A stretch of DNA of 64,000 nt from Gordonia alkanivorans NBRC 16433 (GCF_000225505.1 NZ_BACI01000060.1:1-64000); one strand, 5' to 3'; positions 37,926-47,983 are shown, counted from the first letter of the stretch. A program made the numbers and translations. Notes: generated by a model from the sequence alone, not told the origin.

Positions 37926-39973
37926 CGGGCGTCTCCCATCGGCTCGGAACCCAGGACGGTCGACAGCGAGTGGTCGAACGGGCAACCGTGATCGAGATGG
38001 GCGAGGTATTCGTCGCGGAAGTACTCGAGCGAGGACACGATCGGACTGCCCGCACCGTCGCCGAGCGCGCAGAACGACTTTCCGACGACGCTGTTGGTGA
38101 CATCGGAGAGAGTGTCGAGGTCGGCGGCGGTGCCGCCCTCGTGCTCGAGCCGATGGAGTAGTTGCACCAGCCAGTAGGTGCCCTCCCGGCACGGCGTGCA
38201 CTTGCCGCACGACTCGTGCGCGTAGAACTCGGTCCAGCGCAGCACCGCACCGACGACACAGGTCGTCTCGTCGAAGATCTGGAGAGCCTTGGTGCCCAGC
38301 ATCGATCCCGCGGCGCCGACGCCCTCGTAGTCGAGTGGGACGTCGAGGTGATCCGGCGTCAGCAGCGGCGTCGACGACCCGCCCGGGGTCCAGAACTTGA
38401 GTTCGTGTCCGGCGCGGACGCCACCGGCGCGTTCGAGTAGTTGCCGAAGGGTGATTCCGAGAGGTGCCTCGTACTGGCCTGGATGAGTGACGTGGCCGGA
38501 CAGGGAGTACAGAGTGAACCCCGGTGATTTCTCGGTGCCCATGGACCGGAACCAGTCGACGCCGTTCCGGATGATCGACGGCACGCTCGCGATCGATTCG
38601 ACGTTGTTGACCACGGTCGGGCTGGCGTAGAGGCCGGCGACCGCCGGGAAGGGCGGGCGGAGGCGCGGCTGGCCCCGACGGCCCTCGAGTGAGTCGAGGA
38701 GCGCCGTCTCCTCACCGCAGATGTACGCACCCGCGCCGGCGTGCACCACGAGCTCGAGATCGAAGCCCGAGCCCAGGATGTCTTTCCCGAGATAGCCTGC
38801 GGCATAAGCCTCGTCCACGGCGGTACGCAGACGGCGCAGGACCGAGGCGACCTCCCCGCGGACGTAGATGAACGCGTGGTGCGCGCGGATCGCATACGCG
38901 GCGATGACGACCCCCTCGACGAGGGTGTGCGGCGTCGCGAGCATGAGGGGCATGTCCTTGCAGGTACCGGGCTCGGATTCGTCGGCGTTGACCACGAGGT
39001 AGTGCGGAATCGAGGGCTCGGCGCCGGGGGACTTCTCCTGCGGGATGAAGGACCACTTCATCCCGACCGGGAAGCCGGCGCCGCCGCGCCCCCGGAGGCC
39101 GGAAGCCTTGACCATCTCGATGACGTCGTCGGGTGGGGTGTCGAGCGCGGTGCGCAGGCCGCGGTATCCGTTGTGGCGCAGGTAGTTCGTCAGGGACCAG
39201 GACTCGGGTTCGTGCCAATGCCGGGACAGCACCGGGGTGTCCGGGGGTTCGGGTTCAGCAGGTTCGCTGGTCGTCTGGTCCGTCGGGAGGTGGGGGTCGG
39301 CCGGCGAGGGCGCGGCCCCGGCGAGCTCGAGCTCGGTCCGACGGAAGGAGCACACGCTCCCGGTGCCGCGGGCGGGCTCGACCGAGACGCCGGCGCGGAG
39401 GTCCTCGATGAGTTCGATCGTCGACTCCGGGGTCTGGTTGTCGAAGAATTCCCAGTTCACCATCACCACCGGCGCGAAATCGCAGGCGGCATTGCACTCG
39501 ACGTGTTCGACCGTGATGCGTTCGTCCGCGGTGGTGTCCCCGGGCCGGACACCGAGGTGGTCGCAGACCGCGCGGAGGATGTCGTCGCCGCCGAGAGTGG
39601 CGCAGAGCGTGTTGGTGCACACCCCGACGAGGTATTCACCGGTCGGTGAGCGGCGGTACATCGAGTAGAAGGTGGCCACCGACGCGACCTGGGCGGCGGT
39701 CAGATCGAGCTGCGCCGCACAGAATTCGACGCCGGCGCGGGTGATGTAGCCGTCCTCGGACTGCACCAGATGAAGCAGGGGGAGAAGGGCCGACCGCGAC
39801 TGCGGGTAGCGCGCGATGACCGGTGCCGCCTGCTCGGCGAGACGTTCGGTGACCTCGGCCGTGTACGCCGACGGGCCGCCGAAGGTGATGGTCGGCGCCG
39901 GGGTGCCGGGGACCGGCGCGGCGTCCTCGGTGGGCGGTGAGGTGGAGAGCTCCACGAACACGGGATCGGTCAT
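37922..39973 (-). CDS. nuoEF: Fused NADH-quinone oxidoreductase subunits E and F
   Basis: One uninterrupted 683-residue frame encodes both peripheral subunits. Residues 1-210 are NuoE, with the [2Fe-2S] ligands Cys119, Cys124, Cys160 and Cys164. A Pro/Glu/Thr-rich linker spans about 212-247. Residues about 248-683 are NuoF, with the FMN/NADH motifs [23 protein letters not shown] and [23 protein letters not shown], and the N3 cluster ESCGKCTPC plus a distal cysteine. No stop codon and no Shine-Dalgarno sequence precede NuoF; a GTG at 39232 exists but has no ribosome-binding site. Separate nuoE and nuoF genes are the rule in related bacteria. The ATG overlaps the nuoD stop. Confidence 0.92.
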   Translation of the reverse strand: MTDPVFVELSTSPPTEDAAPVPGTPAPTITFGGPSAYTAEVTERLAEQAAPVIARYPQSRSALLPLLHLVQSEDGYITRAGVEFCAAQLDLTAAQVASVATFYSMYRRSPTGEYLVGVCTNTLCATLGGDDILRAVCDHLGVRPGDTTADERITVEHVECNAACDFAPVVMVNWEFFDNQTPESTIELIEDLRAGVSVEPARGTGSVCSFRRTELELAGAAPSPADPHLPTDQTTSEPAEPEPPDTPVLSRHWHEPESWSLTNYLRHNGYRGLRTALDTPPDDVIEMVKASGLRGRGGAGFPVGMKWSFIPQEKSPGAEPSIPHYLVVNADESEPGTCKDMPLMLATPHTLVEGVVIAAYAIRAHHAFIYVRGEVASVLRRLRTAVDEAYAAGYLGKDILGSGFDLELVVHAGAGAYICGEETALLDSLEGRRGQPRLRPPFPAVAGLYASPTVVNNVESIASVPSIIRNGVDWFRSMGTEKSPGFTLYSLSGHVTHPGQYEAPLGITLRQLLERAGGVRAGHELKFWTPGGSSTPLLTPDHLDVPLDYEGVGAAGSMLGTKALQIFDETTCVVGAVLRWTEFYAHESCGKCTPCREGTYWLVQLLHRLEHEGGTAADLDTLSDVTNSVVGKSFCALGDGAGSPIVSSLEYFRDEYLAHLDHGCPFDHSLSTVLGSEPMGDAR

Positions 39974-41331
39974 CGGTCCACGCCTCCCATCACCGGGTCG
40001 ATACTGGCGACGGCCGTGATCACGTCGGCGACCATGCCGCCCTCGCACATCGCCGCCACCGCTTGCAGATTCGTGAACGACGGATCGCGGAAGTGGACCC
40101 GATAGGGTCGGGTGCCGCCGTCGCTGACCAGGTGGACGCCGAGCTCGCCGCGTGGGGACTCGACCGCGACGTAGCACTGTCCGGCCGGCACCCGCATGCC
40201 CTCGGTGACCAGCTTGAAGTGATGGATCAGCGCCTCCATCGACGTCCCCATGATCCTGGCGATGTGTTCGGGGGAGTTGCCGAGACCGTCGGGACCGAGG
40301 GCCAGATCGGCCGGCCAGGCCAGTTTGCGATCGGCGACCATGACCGGGCCGGGCCGGAGCCTCTCCAGGCACTGTTCGACGATGCGAATCGACTCGCGCA
40401 TCTCCTTGACGCGGATCAGGTAGCGGCCGTAGGAGTCACAGGTGTCGGTGGTGATGACGTCGAAGTCGTAGGTCTCGTACCCGCAGTACGGCTGCGTCTT
40501 CCGCAGATCATGCGGATAACCGGTCGACCGCAGCACCGGTCCGGTGATGCCGAGAGCCATGCAGCCCGTCAGGTCGAGATAACCGACGCTCTGGGTGCGC
40601 GCCTTCCAGATGTAGTTGTCGGTCAGCAGATCTCCGAGCTCGTCCAAGCGGCCGGGCAGTTGGGCGACAACCTCGGCGACCTGTTCCGGCCCGTCGGGCG
40701 GCAGATCCTGCGCGACGCCGCCGGGTCGGATGTAGGCGTGGTTCATCCTCAGGCCGGTGATGAGCTCGAAGAGGTCGAGGATCAGTTCTCGCTCGCGGAA
40801 ACCGAGGAACATCGCGGTGACGGCGCCGAGCTCCATTCCGCCGGTGGCCAGGGCCACGAGGTGGCTGCTGATCCGGTTCAGCTCCATCAGCATGACGCGG
40901 ATGACGGTGGCCCGCTCCGGGACGTCGTCGGTGATCCCGAGGAGCTTCTCGACGCCCAGGCAGTAGGCGGTCTCGTTGAAGAACGGTGACAGATAGTCCA
41001 TCCGGGTCACGAACGTGACGCCCTGCGTCCAGTTGCGATACTCGAGGTTCTTCTCGATCCCGGTGTGCAGGTAGCCGATTCCGCAGCGCGCCTCGGTGAC
41101 CGTCTCACCCTCGATCTCCAGGATGAGCCGCAGCACGCCGTGCGTCGACGGGTGTTGGGGGCCCATGTTCACGACGATGCGCTCGTCGCCGGGTTGCTGT
41201 TCGGCGCGGGTGCGGACGTCGGAGACGATGGAGTCCCAGTCCTGTCCGGAGACGGTGTAGGTGCGGGTCGGGGTCTCCTCGCGTGGCCTCGTGGAACGGG
41301 GTTTCGACGATCCGGTGGCTGTGTCGGTCAT
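39970..41331 (-). CDS. nuoD: NADH-quinone oxidoreductase subunit D
   Basis: This is the 453-residue quinone-binding 49-kDa-type subunit. Landmarks are [32 protein letters not shown] and [17 protein letters not shown], and the C-terminal [15 protein letters not shown] 41331 shares one base with the nuoC stop (TGATG). It is separate from nuoC, unlike the fused NuoCD of E. coli. The N-terminal 45 residues are a variable, charged extension. Confidence 0.96.
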   Translation of the reverse strand: MTDTATGSSKPRSTRPREETPTRTYTVSGQDWDSIVSDVRTRAEQQPGDERIVVNMGPQHPSTHGVLRLILEIEGETVTEARCGIGYLHTGIEKNLEYRNWTQGVTFVTRMDYLSPFFNETAYCLGVEKLLGITDDVPERATVIRVMLMELNRISSHLVALATGGMELGAVTAMFLGFRERELILDLFELITGLRMNHAYIRPGGVAQDLPPDGPEQVAEVVAQLPGRLDELGDLLTDNYIWKARTQSVGYLDLTGCMALGITGPVLRSTGYPHDLRKTQPYCGYETYDFDVITTDTCDSYGRYLIRVKEMRESIRIVEQCLERLRPGPVMVADRKLAWPADLALGPDGLGNSPEHIARIMGTSMEALIHHFKLVTEGMRVPAGQCYVAVESPRGELGVHLVSDGGTRPYRVHFRDPSFTNLQAVAAMCEGGMVADVITAVASIDPVMGGVDR

Positions 41332-42020
41332 CAGCTGTACGACCTCCTCCGGTCCGGTGGGTCGACGCGGGTTCCCTTGTACTCGATGGGCACTCCGCCG
41401 AGCGGATAGTCCTTGCGCTGCGGATGGCCTTCCCAGTCGTCGGGCATCTCGATACGCGTCAGTGATCGGTGGCCGTCGAAGACGATGCCGAAGAAGTCGT
41501 AGGTCTCGCGCTCGTGCCAGTCGTTGGTGGGGTAGATGTCGCAGAGGCTCGGGATGTGCGGATCGGTGTCGGGTGCCGACACCTCGAGGCGCAGGCGCCG
41601 GTTGTGGGTCAGGGAGGCGAGGGGATAGACGGCGTGCAGTTCCCGGTCGGTGTCGCCGGGATAGTGGACCCCGTTGACGCCCAGGCACAGTTCGAAGCGC
41701 AATCCGGGTGCGTTGCGGAGGGTCAGCGCGACGGCGGGGAGGTGCTCTCGCGCGACGTGGACGGTCATCTCGTCGCGGAAGACGACCACTTTCTCGACCG
41801 CGGCGTCGTAGGAGTCGCCGAGTTCGGCCTCCAGGAGATCGGCGATCTCGTCGAAGTAGCTGCCGTAGGGTCGAGAAGAGCTGGGCGGCAGGGTGATCGG
41901 ATCGATCAGACCCCCGTATCCGGAGGTGTCGCCGGTGCCCGGTGCGCCGAACAGTCCGTGCCGGACGCCGATGACCTCGGGATCGGGCGGTTTCGGGTCG
42001 GGCATGCCGAGGTCGGTCAT
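41331..42020 (-). CDS. nuoC: NADH-quinone oxidoreductase subunit C
   Basis: This is the 229-residue 30-kDa-type subunit. The signature is [40 protein letters not shown] near the C-terminus. An N-terminal extension rich in Pro/Gly (about 50 residues) is present. ATG 42020 overlaps the nuoB stop (ATGA). Confidence 0.96.
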   Translation of the reverse strand: MTDLGMPDPKPPDPEVIGVRHGLFGAPGTGDTSGYGGLIDPITLPPSSSRPYGSYFDEIADLLEAELGDSYDAAVEKVVVFRDEMTVHVAREHLPAVALTLRNAPGLRFELCLGVNGVHYPGDTDRELHAVYPLASLTHNRRLRLEVSAPDTDPHIPSLCDIYPTNDWHERETYDFFGIVFDGHRSLTRIEMPDDWEGHPQRKDYPLGGVPIEYKGTRVDPPDRRRSYS

Positions 42021-42571
42021 CGCAGCAGCCCCTTCATCTCGATGGTCGGAGTCGACTGCAGGGCAGCGCGTTCCGCCGCCCAGATGGCCTCCTCGCGGTT
42101 CACCCCGAGGGGCATCTCCTGGATCTTCTCGTGCAGCTTGAGGATCGCGTTGAGCAACATCTCGGGACGAGGAGGACAACCCGGGAGGTAGATGTCGACG
42201 GGCACGACGTGATCGACGCCCTGGACGATCGCGTAGTTGTTGAACATCCCGCCGGACGATGCACAGACCCCCATCGCCAGAACCCATTTGGGTTCGACCA
42301 TCTGGTCGTAGATCTGCCGCAGCACCGGCGCCATCTTCTGGCTCACGCGGCCGGCGACGATCATCAGGTCGGCCTGCCGCGGAGACGCACGGAACGCCTC
42401 CATGCCGAACCTGGCGAGATCGTAGCGGCCCGACGTGGTGGACATCATCTCGATTGCGCAGCAGGCGAGTCCGAAGGTGGCGGGCCACAACGAACCCTTG
42501 CGCATGAAGCCGGCGAGATCTTCGACGGTGCTCAGCAGGAAACCGCTGGGGAGCCGTTCCTCGAGTCCCAT
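42017..42571 (-). CDS. nuoB: NADH-quinone oxidoreductase subunit B
   Basis: This 184-residue subunit carries the N2 [4Fe-4S] cluster. The tandem cysteines are in [10 protein letters not shown], with further ligands in GVCASSGG and LPGCPPRPE. It sits at the interface with the quinone site. ATG 42571 has GGAGG 6 nt upstream, the best ribosome-binding site in the front part of the operon. Confidence 0.96.
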   Translation of the reverse strand: MGLEERLPSGFLLSTVEDLAGFMRKGSLWPATFGLACCAIEMMSTTSGRYDLARFGMEAFRASPRQADLMIVAGRVSQKMAPVLRQIYDQMVEPKWVLAMGVCASSGGMFNNYAIVQGVDHVVPVDIYLPGCPPRPEMLLNAILKLHEKIQEMPLGVNREEAIWAAERAALQSTPTIEMKGLLR

Positions 42572-42610
42572 GACTGACCTCCTTGCAGACGGTGACCGGG
42601 TGAAAAGTCC

Positions 42611-43018
42611 TCAGTCCCAGCTCAGTCCGCCACGACGCCATTCATAGGCGTAGGCGACCGAGACGTTGACGATGAACAAGAGCATGGCCGCGAGGCCGAA
42701 CCAGCCGAAGGAGTCGAAGGCGACGGCCCAGGGGTAGAGGAAGACGATCTCGATGTCGAAGATGATGAACAGCATCGCGGTGAGGTAGTACTTGACCGGC
42801 ACCCGCTGGATCGGGCCGCTGAACGTGGGGCCCTCGCCCCCGCGACGGGAGGCGGGAGTCAGGAGACTCTGGCCGACCGGCTCGATGCCACACTCGTACG
42901 CCTCGAGTTTGGCGCGGTTGTACCGTTTCGGGCCGATCGCGATACCGATGAAGACGCTGAAAACGGCAAACGCCACGCCGATTGCCCCGAGGATCATGAT
43001 CGGGACGTAGGCGTTCAA
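42611..43018 (-). CDS. nuoA: NADH-quinone oxidoreductase subunit A
   Basis: This is a 135-residue, three-helix membrane subunit. Landmarks are [11 protein letters not shown] and [26 protein letters not shown] 43018 is the start; GGAGGAG lies 8 nt upstream. It is the first gene of the operon and lies 158 bp after the receiver-domain gene, with a CRP-type site in the gap. Confidence 0.95.
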   Translation of the reverse strand: MNAYVPIMILGAIGVAFAVFSVFIGIAIGPKRYNRAKLEAYECGIEPVGQSLLTPASRRGGEGPTFSGPIQRVPVKYYLTAMLFIIFDIEIVFLYPWAVAFDSFGWFGLAAMLLFIVNVSVAYAYEWRRGGLSWD

Positions 43019-43126
43019 AGCGTGGACTCCTCCTCGCTCCGGGCGGCCGAAACACCTGGTGGGCGATTCCGGCTCGGCGATTGTCCTGCCCGTGCCAGGG
43101 GTTCGGTCAGAACCTCCCGACGCGGT

Positions 43127-43142
43127 TGTGAGCTACACCACA
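43127..43142. promoter_or_regulatory. CRP/GlxR-type binding site upstream of nuoA
   Basis: TGTGAGCTACACCACA differs from the consensus TGTGA-N6-TCACA at one position and is flanked by T and A to extend the dyad. It lies about 110 bp before the nuoA start. On the minus strand TAGGCT (43145-43150) just upstream is a possible -10 element. cAMP-CRP family control of respiration is known in Mycobacteriales; binding here is inferred. Confidence 0.6.
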
Positions 43143-43176
43143 AGCCTAGGTGGTCGTCCCGCGGGAGTCACCCGTT

Positions 43177-43587
43177 TCAGGCAGTTCGGCGTTTCTCGAC
43201 CATCTCGACGAAGGCCTCTGCGAGGGCGATCGGATCGACCGGGAGAGTGGCGACGGCATCGGCCCGCGACCATTCGGCGAGCCACCGGTCGTCGGCGCGG
43301 CCGAGCAGTACGAGCACCGGTGGGCTCGGGTCCAGCTCGTCCTTCATCTGCTTGGCGATCCCCATCCCGCCGGCCGGGGAGGCCTCGCCGTCGGCGATCA
43401 CCGCATCGACCACGCCGGCGTCGAGCTGGGCGAAGACCATTGGAGCCGTGGCGACTTCGATGAAGCTGAGCTCGGGGATGCCCTGGGACGGCCGGGTACC
43501 GAGCGCACCGATGACCTGGGCCCGGGTCTCCGAATCGTCGGAAAAGACCAGCACGCGCAGCGACCGGGCAGCCTGGGTGTGGGTCAC
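43177..43587 (-). CDS. Atypical response-regulator receiver protein (Rv3143-like)
   Basis: This 136-residue stand-alone receiver domain has the acidic pair in FSDDSETRAQV, the acceptor aspartate in AVIADGEASPAGGMG and the switch strand PVLVLLGRAD. The usual lysine before the last proline is replaced (ATLPVDP), so phosphorylation chemistry may be altered. It has no output domain. The mycobacterial homologue Rv3143 also lies just upstream of nuoA (established synteny), so a role linked to complex I is plausible. Confidence 0.85.
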   Translation of the reverse strand: MTHTQAARSLRVLVFSDDSETRAQVIGALGTRPSQGIPELSFIEVATAPMVFAQLDAGVVDAVIADGEASPAGGMGIAKQMKDELDPSPPVLVLLGRADDRWLAEWSRADAVATLPVDPIALAEAFVEMVEKRRTA

Positions 43588-43656
43588 GCGTGCGATGCTA
43601 CCGCCGTTCGACGTCCGGTTCGGGTGACTTGACCCGCGCGTCGGTCGTCGGGTGGC

Positions 43657-44733
43657 TCAGTGCTCGGTCGAGAAGCCGGCGCGGCGCCGGTGGACCTCGA
43701 GCGCGAAGGCGACGAGCTGGTCGATGAGATCGGCGTAGGGCACCCCGGTGGCCTCCCACAGCTTCGGGTACATCGAACCGGGGGTGAACCCGGGGATGGT
43801 GTTGACCTCGTTGAGCAGCCAGCCGCGACCGTCGGCCTCGTAGAAGAAGTCCACACGGGCCATGCCGGTGCAGCGCATCGCCGTGAACGTCCGGGCCGCG
43901 AGCTCCTTGACCTCGGCGATCGCGGCGTCGGGGAGGACCGCCGGGATGACGAGCTTCGCCGCGCCGGTGACGTACTTGTCCTCGTAGTCGTAGAACTCGC
44001 TGCCGGGTTCGATCTCGCCGGGCACCGACGTCTCGGGGGCGGTGTCGCCGAGGACGGCCACCTCGATCTCGCGACCGGTGACGTTCTCCTCGATGATCAC
44101 CACGTTGTCGTAGCGCAGGGCCAGGTTGATCGCGGCGTCCAGCTCACGCTTGTCGTGCGCCTTGGTGATGCCGACCGACGATCCGAGGTTCGCGGGCTTG
44201 ACGAACACCGGGAGCCCCAGCTCCTCGACGACCCGCGGGACGATCGTGTCCGGGTCGTCGACGCCGTCGCGGAACTCGACCCAGCGGCACTGCGGGATGC
44301 CGGCCTGCGCGGCGACGATCTTCGCCATTGCCTTGTCCATGCACACCGCCGACGAGAGCACCCCGGCGCCGACGTAGGGCAGCTTGAACAGCTCGAGCAT
44401 CCCCTGGATGGTGCCGTCCTCGCCGTGCGGACCGTGCAGCAGCGGCAGGACGACGGTGATCGCCTGGTCGGCGTGTCCGCGGAGTTCGGTCAGCGGGTCG
44501 ACGACGGTGCCGGCCACCTCCAGGACGTCCGGGAGCGGGGTGCCGTCGGCGATCGCGGCGATGGCCTTGTCGTTGCGCAGCCAGGTGCCGTCCTTGGCGA
44601 TGCCGATGGGGACCAGGTCGTATTTGGCCCGGTCAGCGGCGGCGAGAACATGCGCGGCTGTGACCCGTGACACATCATGTTCGGCGGACACCCCGCCATA
44701 GAGGACCACAAGACGCAGGAGCCGCGAAGACAT
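43657..44733 (-). CDS. ddl: D-alanine--D-alanine ligase
   Basis: This is a 358-residue ATP-grasp ligase that makes D-Ala-D-Ala for peptidoglycan. Landmarks are VVLYGGVSAEHDVS at the N-terminus, HGPHGEDGTIQGMLE, FVKPANLGSSVGITK, the omega-loop tyrosine region EFYDYEDKYV and the magnesium-site LLNEVNTIPGFTPGSMYP. The omega loop is of the D-Ala-D-Ala type, not the VanA D-Ala-D-Lac type. ATG 44733 is preferred; GTG 44742 is in frame. It is divergent from murF. Confidence 0.93.
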   Translation of the reverse strand: MSSRLLRLVVLYGGVSAEHDVSRVTAAHVLAAADRAKYDLVPIGIAKDGTWLRNDKAIAAIADGTPLPDVLEVAGTVVDPLTELRGHADQAITVVLPLLHGPHGEDGTIQGMLELFKLPYVGAGVLSSAVCMDKAMAKIVAAQAGIPQCRWVEFRDGVDDPDTIVPRVVEELGLPVFVKPANLGSSVGITKAHDKRELDAAINLALRYDNVVIIEENVTGREIEVAVLGDTAPETSVPGEIEPGSEFYDYEDKYVTGAAKLVIPAVLPDAAIAEVKELAARTFTAMRCTGMARVDFFYEADGRGWLLNEVNTIPGFTPGSMYPKLWEATGVPYADLIDQLVAFALEVHRRRAGFSTEH

Positions 44734-44864
44734 GCATGTCACGATACGGCCCCCGGCAACCGAGTTCTCGGGGTGGCGTGGCCGGTTGTGGGTTTCGACA
44801 CGGCTCGACCAGCAGCGCAGACGGCTCGGGAAGCCGGTCCGCGGACGTCGGCTAGCGTGAGGTC

Positions 44865-46178
44865 GTGCATTTCTTGGCGAGTGAGGTCGCAGCGTCCGTC
44901 GGCGGCGAGTTGATCGGTCCCGACGTGCAGATCGACGGGGCGAGCATCGACTCGCGCAATGTCCGGCCGGGTCAGCTCTTCGTGCCGATCGTCGCCGAGC
45001 GGGATGGTCACGACTTCATCCCGTCGGCCCTGGAGAGCGGCGCGGCGGCGTACTTCACCGCGCGCGCGGAGGTCTCTCGCGGCACCGCCATTCGCGTCCC
45101 CGACACCGCCCTGGCCCTCGCTGATCTCGGGCGTGCGGTCCGCGGCCGTATTCCCGACCGCGTCGTGGGCATCACCGGCTCGGTCGGCAAGACCTCCACC
45201 AAGGACCTCCTGGCCGGGGTCCTGCAGACCACCTACCGCACCGCGGCGAGCGAGAAGTCCTTCAACAACGAACTGGGCCTTCCGCTGACCCTGGCGGGCG
45301 CGGCCGACGACGTCGAAGCCGTGGTCCTCGAGATGGGTGCGCGCGGGATCGGCCACATCGACCTGCTGTGCTCCATCGCGAGCCCGACCGTCGGCGTGAT
45401 CACGCGCGTCGAAGGTGTCCACCTCGAGTTGTTCGGGGACATCGAATCGGTGGCCCGCGCGAAGGGTGAGCTGGTCGAGTCCCTTCCGGCCGACGGGATC
45501 GCGGTTCTGAACGCCGATCACCGGTACGTCGCGGCGATGGCGGATCGCACCTCGGCCCGGGTGCTGCGGTACGGCCTGTCGCCGGACGCCGACGTGTACG
45601 CGTCGGACATCGTCGTCGACGACGAGCTGCGAGCATCGTTCCGGCTGCACACACCGTGGGGTTCGACCGACGTGCGCCTCGGCGCGCGGGGTGAGCACCA
45701 GGTCCCCAACGCGCTCGCGGCCGCGGCGGCCGGCGGCGGTCTCGGAGTGTCCGTCGAGGACATCGCCAATGGTATGTCTGCCGCCGAATTGTCCGGTCTG
45801 CGAATGGAACTCGCGAAGAACGCCGACGGCACGATCGTGCTCAACGACGCCTACAACGCGAACCCGACGTCGATGTCGGCGGCACTGAAGTCGCTCGCCG
45901 CGCTGCCCGCGGGACGACGCGTCGCCGTTCTCGGCACCATGGCAGAACTCGGATCGGACTCTCCGGCCCAGCATCACGCGATCGCACTCGAGGCACACGA
46001 ACTCGGCATCGAGGTCATCGCGGTCGACGAACCCGACTACGGCGACACCGCGCGCCACACCTCCGGCGTCGACGAAGCGGTTGCCGCACTCGGCGACCTC
46101 GCCGGAGGAGATGCGGTACTGGTCAAAGGAAGTCGCGTCGCCGCACTGGAGCGGGTGGCGCAGGCCCTGCTGAGCTGA
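44865..46178 (+). CDS. murF: UDP-N-acetylmuramoyl-tripeptide--D-alanyl-D-alanine ligase
   Basis: This 437-residue Mur ligase has an N-terminal UDP-binding domain (GASIDSRNVRPGQLFVPI), then an ATP-binding P-loop GITGSVGKTSTKD (102-115), the catalytic region NNELGLPLTL, LEMGARGIGHI and the C-terminal LNDAYNANPTSM. GTG 44865 is the start. It adds the D-Ala-D-Ala made by the divergent Ddl to the UDP-MurNAc-tripeptide. In most actinobacteria murF lies in the dcw cluster, so this may be a second copy or a relocated gene. Confidence 0.9.
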   Translation: MHFLASEVAASVGGELIGPDVQIDGASIDSRNVRPGQLFVPIVAERDGHDFIPSALESGAAAYFTARAEVSRGTAIRVPDTALALADLGRAVRGRIPDRVVGITGSVGKTSTKDLLAGVLQTTYRTAASEKSFNNELGLPLTLAGAADDVEAVVLEMGARGIGHIDLLCSIASPTVGVITRVEGVHLELFGDIESVARAKGELVESLPADGIAVLNADHRYVAAMADRTSARVLRYGLSPDADVYASDIVVDDELRASFRLHTPWGSTDVRLGARGEHQVPNALAAAAAGGGLGVSVEDIANGMSAAELSGLRMELAKNADGTIVLNDAYNANPTSMSAALKSLAALPAGRRVAVLGTMAELGSDSPAQHHAIALEAHELGIEVIAVDEPDYGDTARHTSGVDEAVAALGDLAGGDAVLVKGSRVAALERVAQALLS

Positions 46179-46186
46179 GGTCCGGG

Positions 46187-46209
46187 CCGGCCGCGTGTCA
46201 CGCGGTCGG
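46187..46209. terminator. Palindrome between convergent murF and araC-type genes
   Basis: The 11-bp arms CCGGCCGCGTG and CACGCGGTCGG (10 of 11 pair) flank a single T and overlap the stop codon of the AraC-type gene. It probably ends transcription from both sides. Confidence 0.5.
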
Positions 46210-47250
46210 TGATTCCCAGTTCTCCACGGGGTCGGCCTCGGCGGCCGCGCGGGCGCGGTACTCGCTCGGGCCGATCCCGAGTTCGGCCCGGAAGCGGTTG
46301 CGCATCGTGGGACTCGACGGGAAGCCGGAGATCCTGGCCACCTCGGAGACCGCCATGTCCGGACGTGTCCGGAGGAACTCGCAGGCGGTCTTGAGTCTGC
46401 GGTCGGCGATGCGTGCGGCCAACGAGTCCTCGGTGTCCTCGAAGTGCCGGTACAGCTGACGGCGGCTGATGTGCAGGTAGCGGGCGATCGCGTTCGGGGT
46501 GAACGAGGGATCGCGATGGTGACGCTCGATGAGGTCGGAGACCGCCTCCCGCACGAAAAGGGCGTTGTCGGTGATCTGTCGATTGTCGTAGTCGAGCTGT
46601 CCGAGTGCAGCGCGAACCAATTCGATGGCGGCCATCTCCGTGTCCGGGCCGGGTTCGGTCACGCCGACCGCGGTGTCCGACGCGAACTGAAGGATGAACG
46701 ATGCGGTGGCGCGCGCCAGCAGGGTGTGAGAGGCGACCGGCCGGCGGGCCTGCTCGGCGACGCGGCGCTGGTTCCCGAGGAGTTCGAGCGGGATCACCAG
46801 GCCCGCAGGGTCATTGATCTCGAAGGTCCGCTCGAGGTAGGGGGATGCATTGCTGACGAAGGCGAGTTGCCCGGGGCCGTAGGCGAAATCGCGTGACCCC
46901 TGGCGGATGATGTGCTTGCCCTCCAGGGTGTGCACCCCGATGACCAGGTCTTCGGAGGGCTGTTCGGAGATGAGGCGCGGGTTCCGCGACACCTCGAGCG
47001 GGGTGTGCAGGCTGCAGAACGTGCCGATCATCGAGAGCTGACGTACGTACATCAGCGAGTCGAACGAACCGGGGTCATCGGTCCGTACCTCGACGTGCTG
47101 CCCGTAGTGGCGCATTCCGTCGGGTCCGGTGAGTCGGATCGGCTCGGCGTGGATGTTGCTGCGGTGCACGCCGACACGGCGCTCCCACGTCTCGATCACC
47201 TTCGGGGGCAGGGGTGCCGACGAGACCTCGTTCCGGAACAACTCGGTCAT
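46198..47250 (-). CDS. AraC family transcriptional regulator
   Basis: This is a 350-residue regulator. The N-terminal two thirds is an AraC-binding-domain-like sensor (QHVEVRTDDPGSFDSLMYVRQLSMIG). The C-terminal double helix-turn-helix contains FTPNAIARYLHISRRQLYRHFEDTEDSLAARI and MAVSEVARISGFPSSPTMRNRFRAELGIGPSEYR. It lies downstream of the glutamate decarboxylase and the small membrane protein on the same strand, and is the likely regulator of that group. ATG 47250 follows a GGGGAG. Confidence 0.88.
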   Translation of the reverse strand: MTELFRNEVSSAPLPPKVIETWERRVGVHRSNIHAEPIRLTGPDGMRHYGQHVEVRTDDPGSFDSLMYVRQLSMIGTFCSLHTPLEVSRNPRLISEQPSEDLVIGVHTLEGKHIIRQGSRDFAYGPGQLAFVSNASPYLERTFEINDPAGLVIPLELLGNQRRVAEQARRPVASHTLLARATASFILQFASDTAVGVTEPGPDTEMAAIELVRAALGQLDYDNRQITDNALFVREAVSDLIERHHRDPSFTPNAIARYLHISRRQLYRHFEDTEDSLAARIADRRLKTACEFLRTRPDMAVSEVARISGFPSSPTMRNRFRAELGIGPSEYRARAAAEADPVENWESPTA

Positions 47251-47308
47251 CCCCGGCTCCCCGGTGCCGGTGCGCCCCCGCCGGGATCCGGTTGTGTACG
47301 TGATCCGG

Positions 47309-47983
47309 TCATGCCGACTCACCCGACGAGTTCCGGTTCCAGGCCGGGAGGACCACGAGGGACGCCATGAAGAAGCAGATCGCTCCGATGAAGGTTCCCC
47401 AGTTCGCCATCGCCGTGTCGACCGTGACTCCGCCCTGGGACACGTAGGCGCCCACCGCGGCGACGCCGAAGGCGATGCATCCGATGAGGTTGATCTGCAC
47501 CGACCACCAGCCGGCCGAACCCGGGTCGAAGAACTTGTGTGCGTGCCGGTAGCCGCGAACGGCCATGAAGCCGCTGACGAGGAAGAGGATCGATCCGCCG
47601 GCATCCGGCGACCAGACGAACTCTCTCTGGGAGGGGATCGAATGCGCGGTGAGTGCCGCGGTGGTGCTCACGTTGAACAGGATCGTTCCCAACGACTGGG
47701 TCGACGCCGCGAGCCAGTCGGCGCGCACCATGATGCCGCTGCCGTAGTCGACCTTGGTCGTCACGGGGCCGCTCAGGATCAGCTGGATCAGGCCGGCGGC
47801 GGTGAAGAACCACGCCCCGACGAAGCAGCAGAGATTGACGGCCGACGATCCAGCCGAGCTGCCGAAGCCCGGCGCCGCGCTCAACGCGAAGAGTGCGGAT
47901 CCGATCATGAAGCCCCAACACTGTTTGTTCAGGGTCGGGATGAAGACCGTGCTGCGTCTGGGGGCTGACGCGGCAATACTCAT
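47309..47983 (-). CDS. Six-helix membrane protein of unknown function
   Basis: This 224-residue integral membrane protein has six predicted helices, at about residues 22-40, 48-70, 90-112, 128-146, 158-181 and 189-212. The loops are short, with GYRHAHKFFDPGSAGWW between helices 4 and 5. I do not recognise the family; it is too short and has too few helices to be a GadC-type glutamate/GABA antiporter. It sits between gadB and the AraC-type gene on the same strand, suggesting a link to acid or GABA metabolism (inference). Confidence 0.7.
   Translation of the reverse strand: MSIAASAPRRSTVFIPTLNKQCWGFMIGSALFALSAAPGFGSSAGSSAVNLCCFVGAWFFTAAGLIQLILSGPVTTKVDYGSGIMVRADWLAASTQSLGTILFNVSTTAALTAHSIPSQREFVWSPDAGGSILFLVSGFMAVRGYRHAHKFFDPGSAGWWSVQINLIGCIAFGVAAVGAYVSQGGVTVDTAMANWGTFIGAICFFMASLVVLPAWNRNSSGESA

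Noticed and set aside
44657-44672. CRP-like sequence TGTGACCCGTGACACA
   Set aside because: It lies inside the ddl coding region near codon 20. One mismatch to the consensus can arise by chance, and there is no promoter beside it.
44739-46058. 439-codon minus-strand frame opposite murF
   Set aside because: It is a shadow of murF: low-complexity composition and no family motif.
43657-46178. Glycopeptide-resistance (van-type) cluster
   Set aside because: The Ddl omega loop is of D-Ala-D-Ala type, and no vanH, vanX, vanS or vanR homologue lies nearby.
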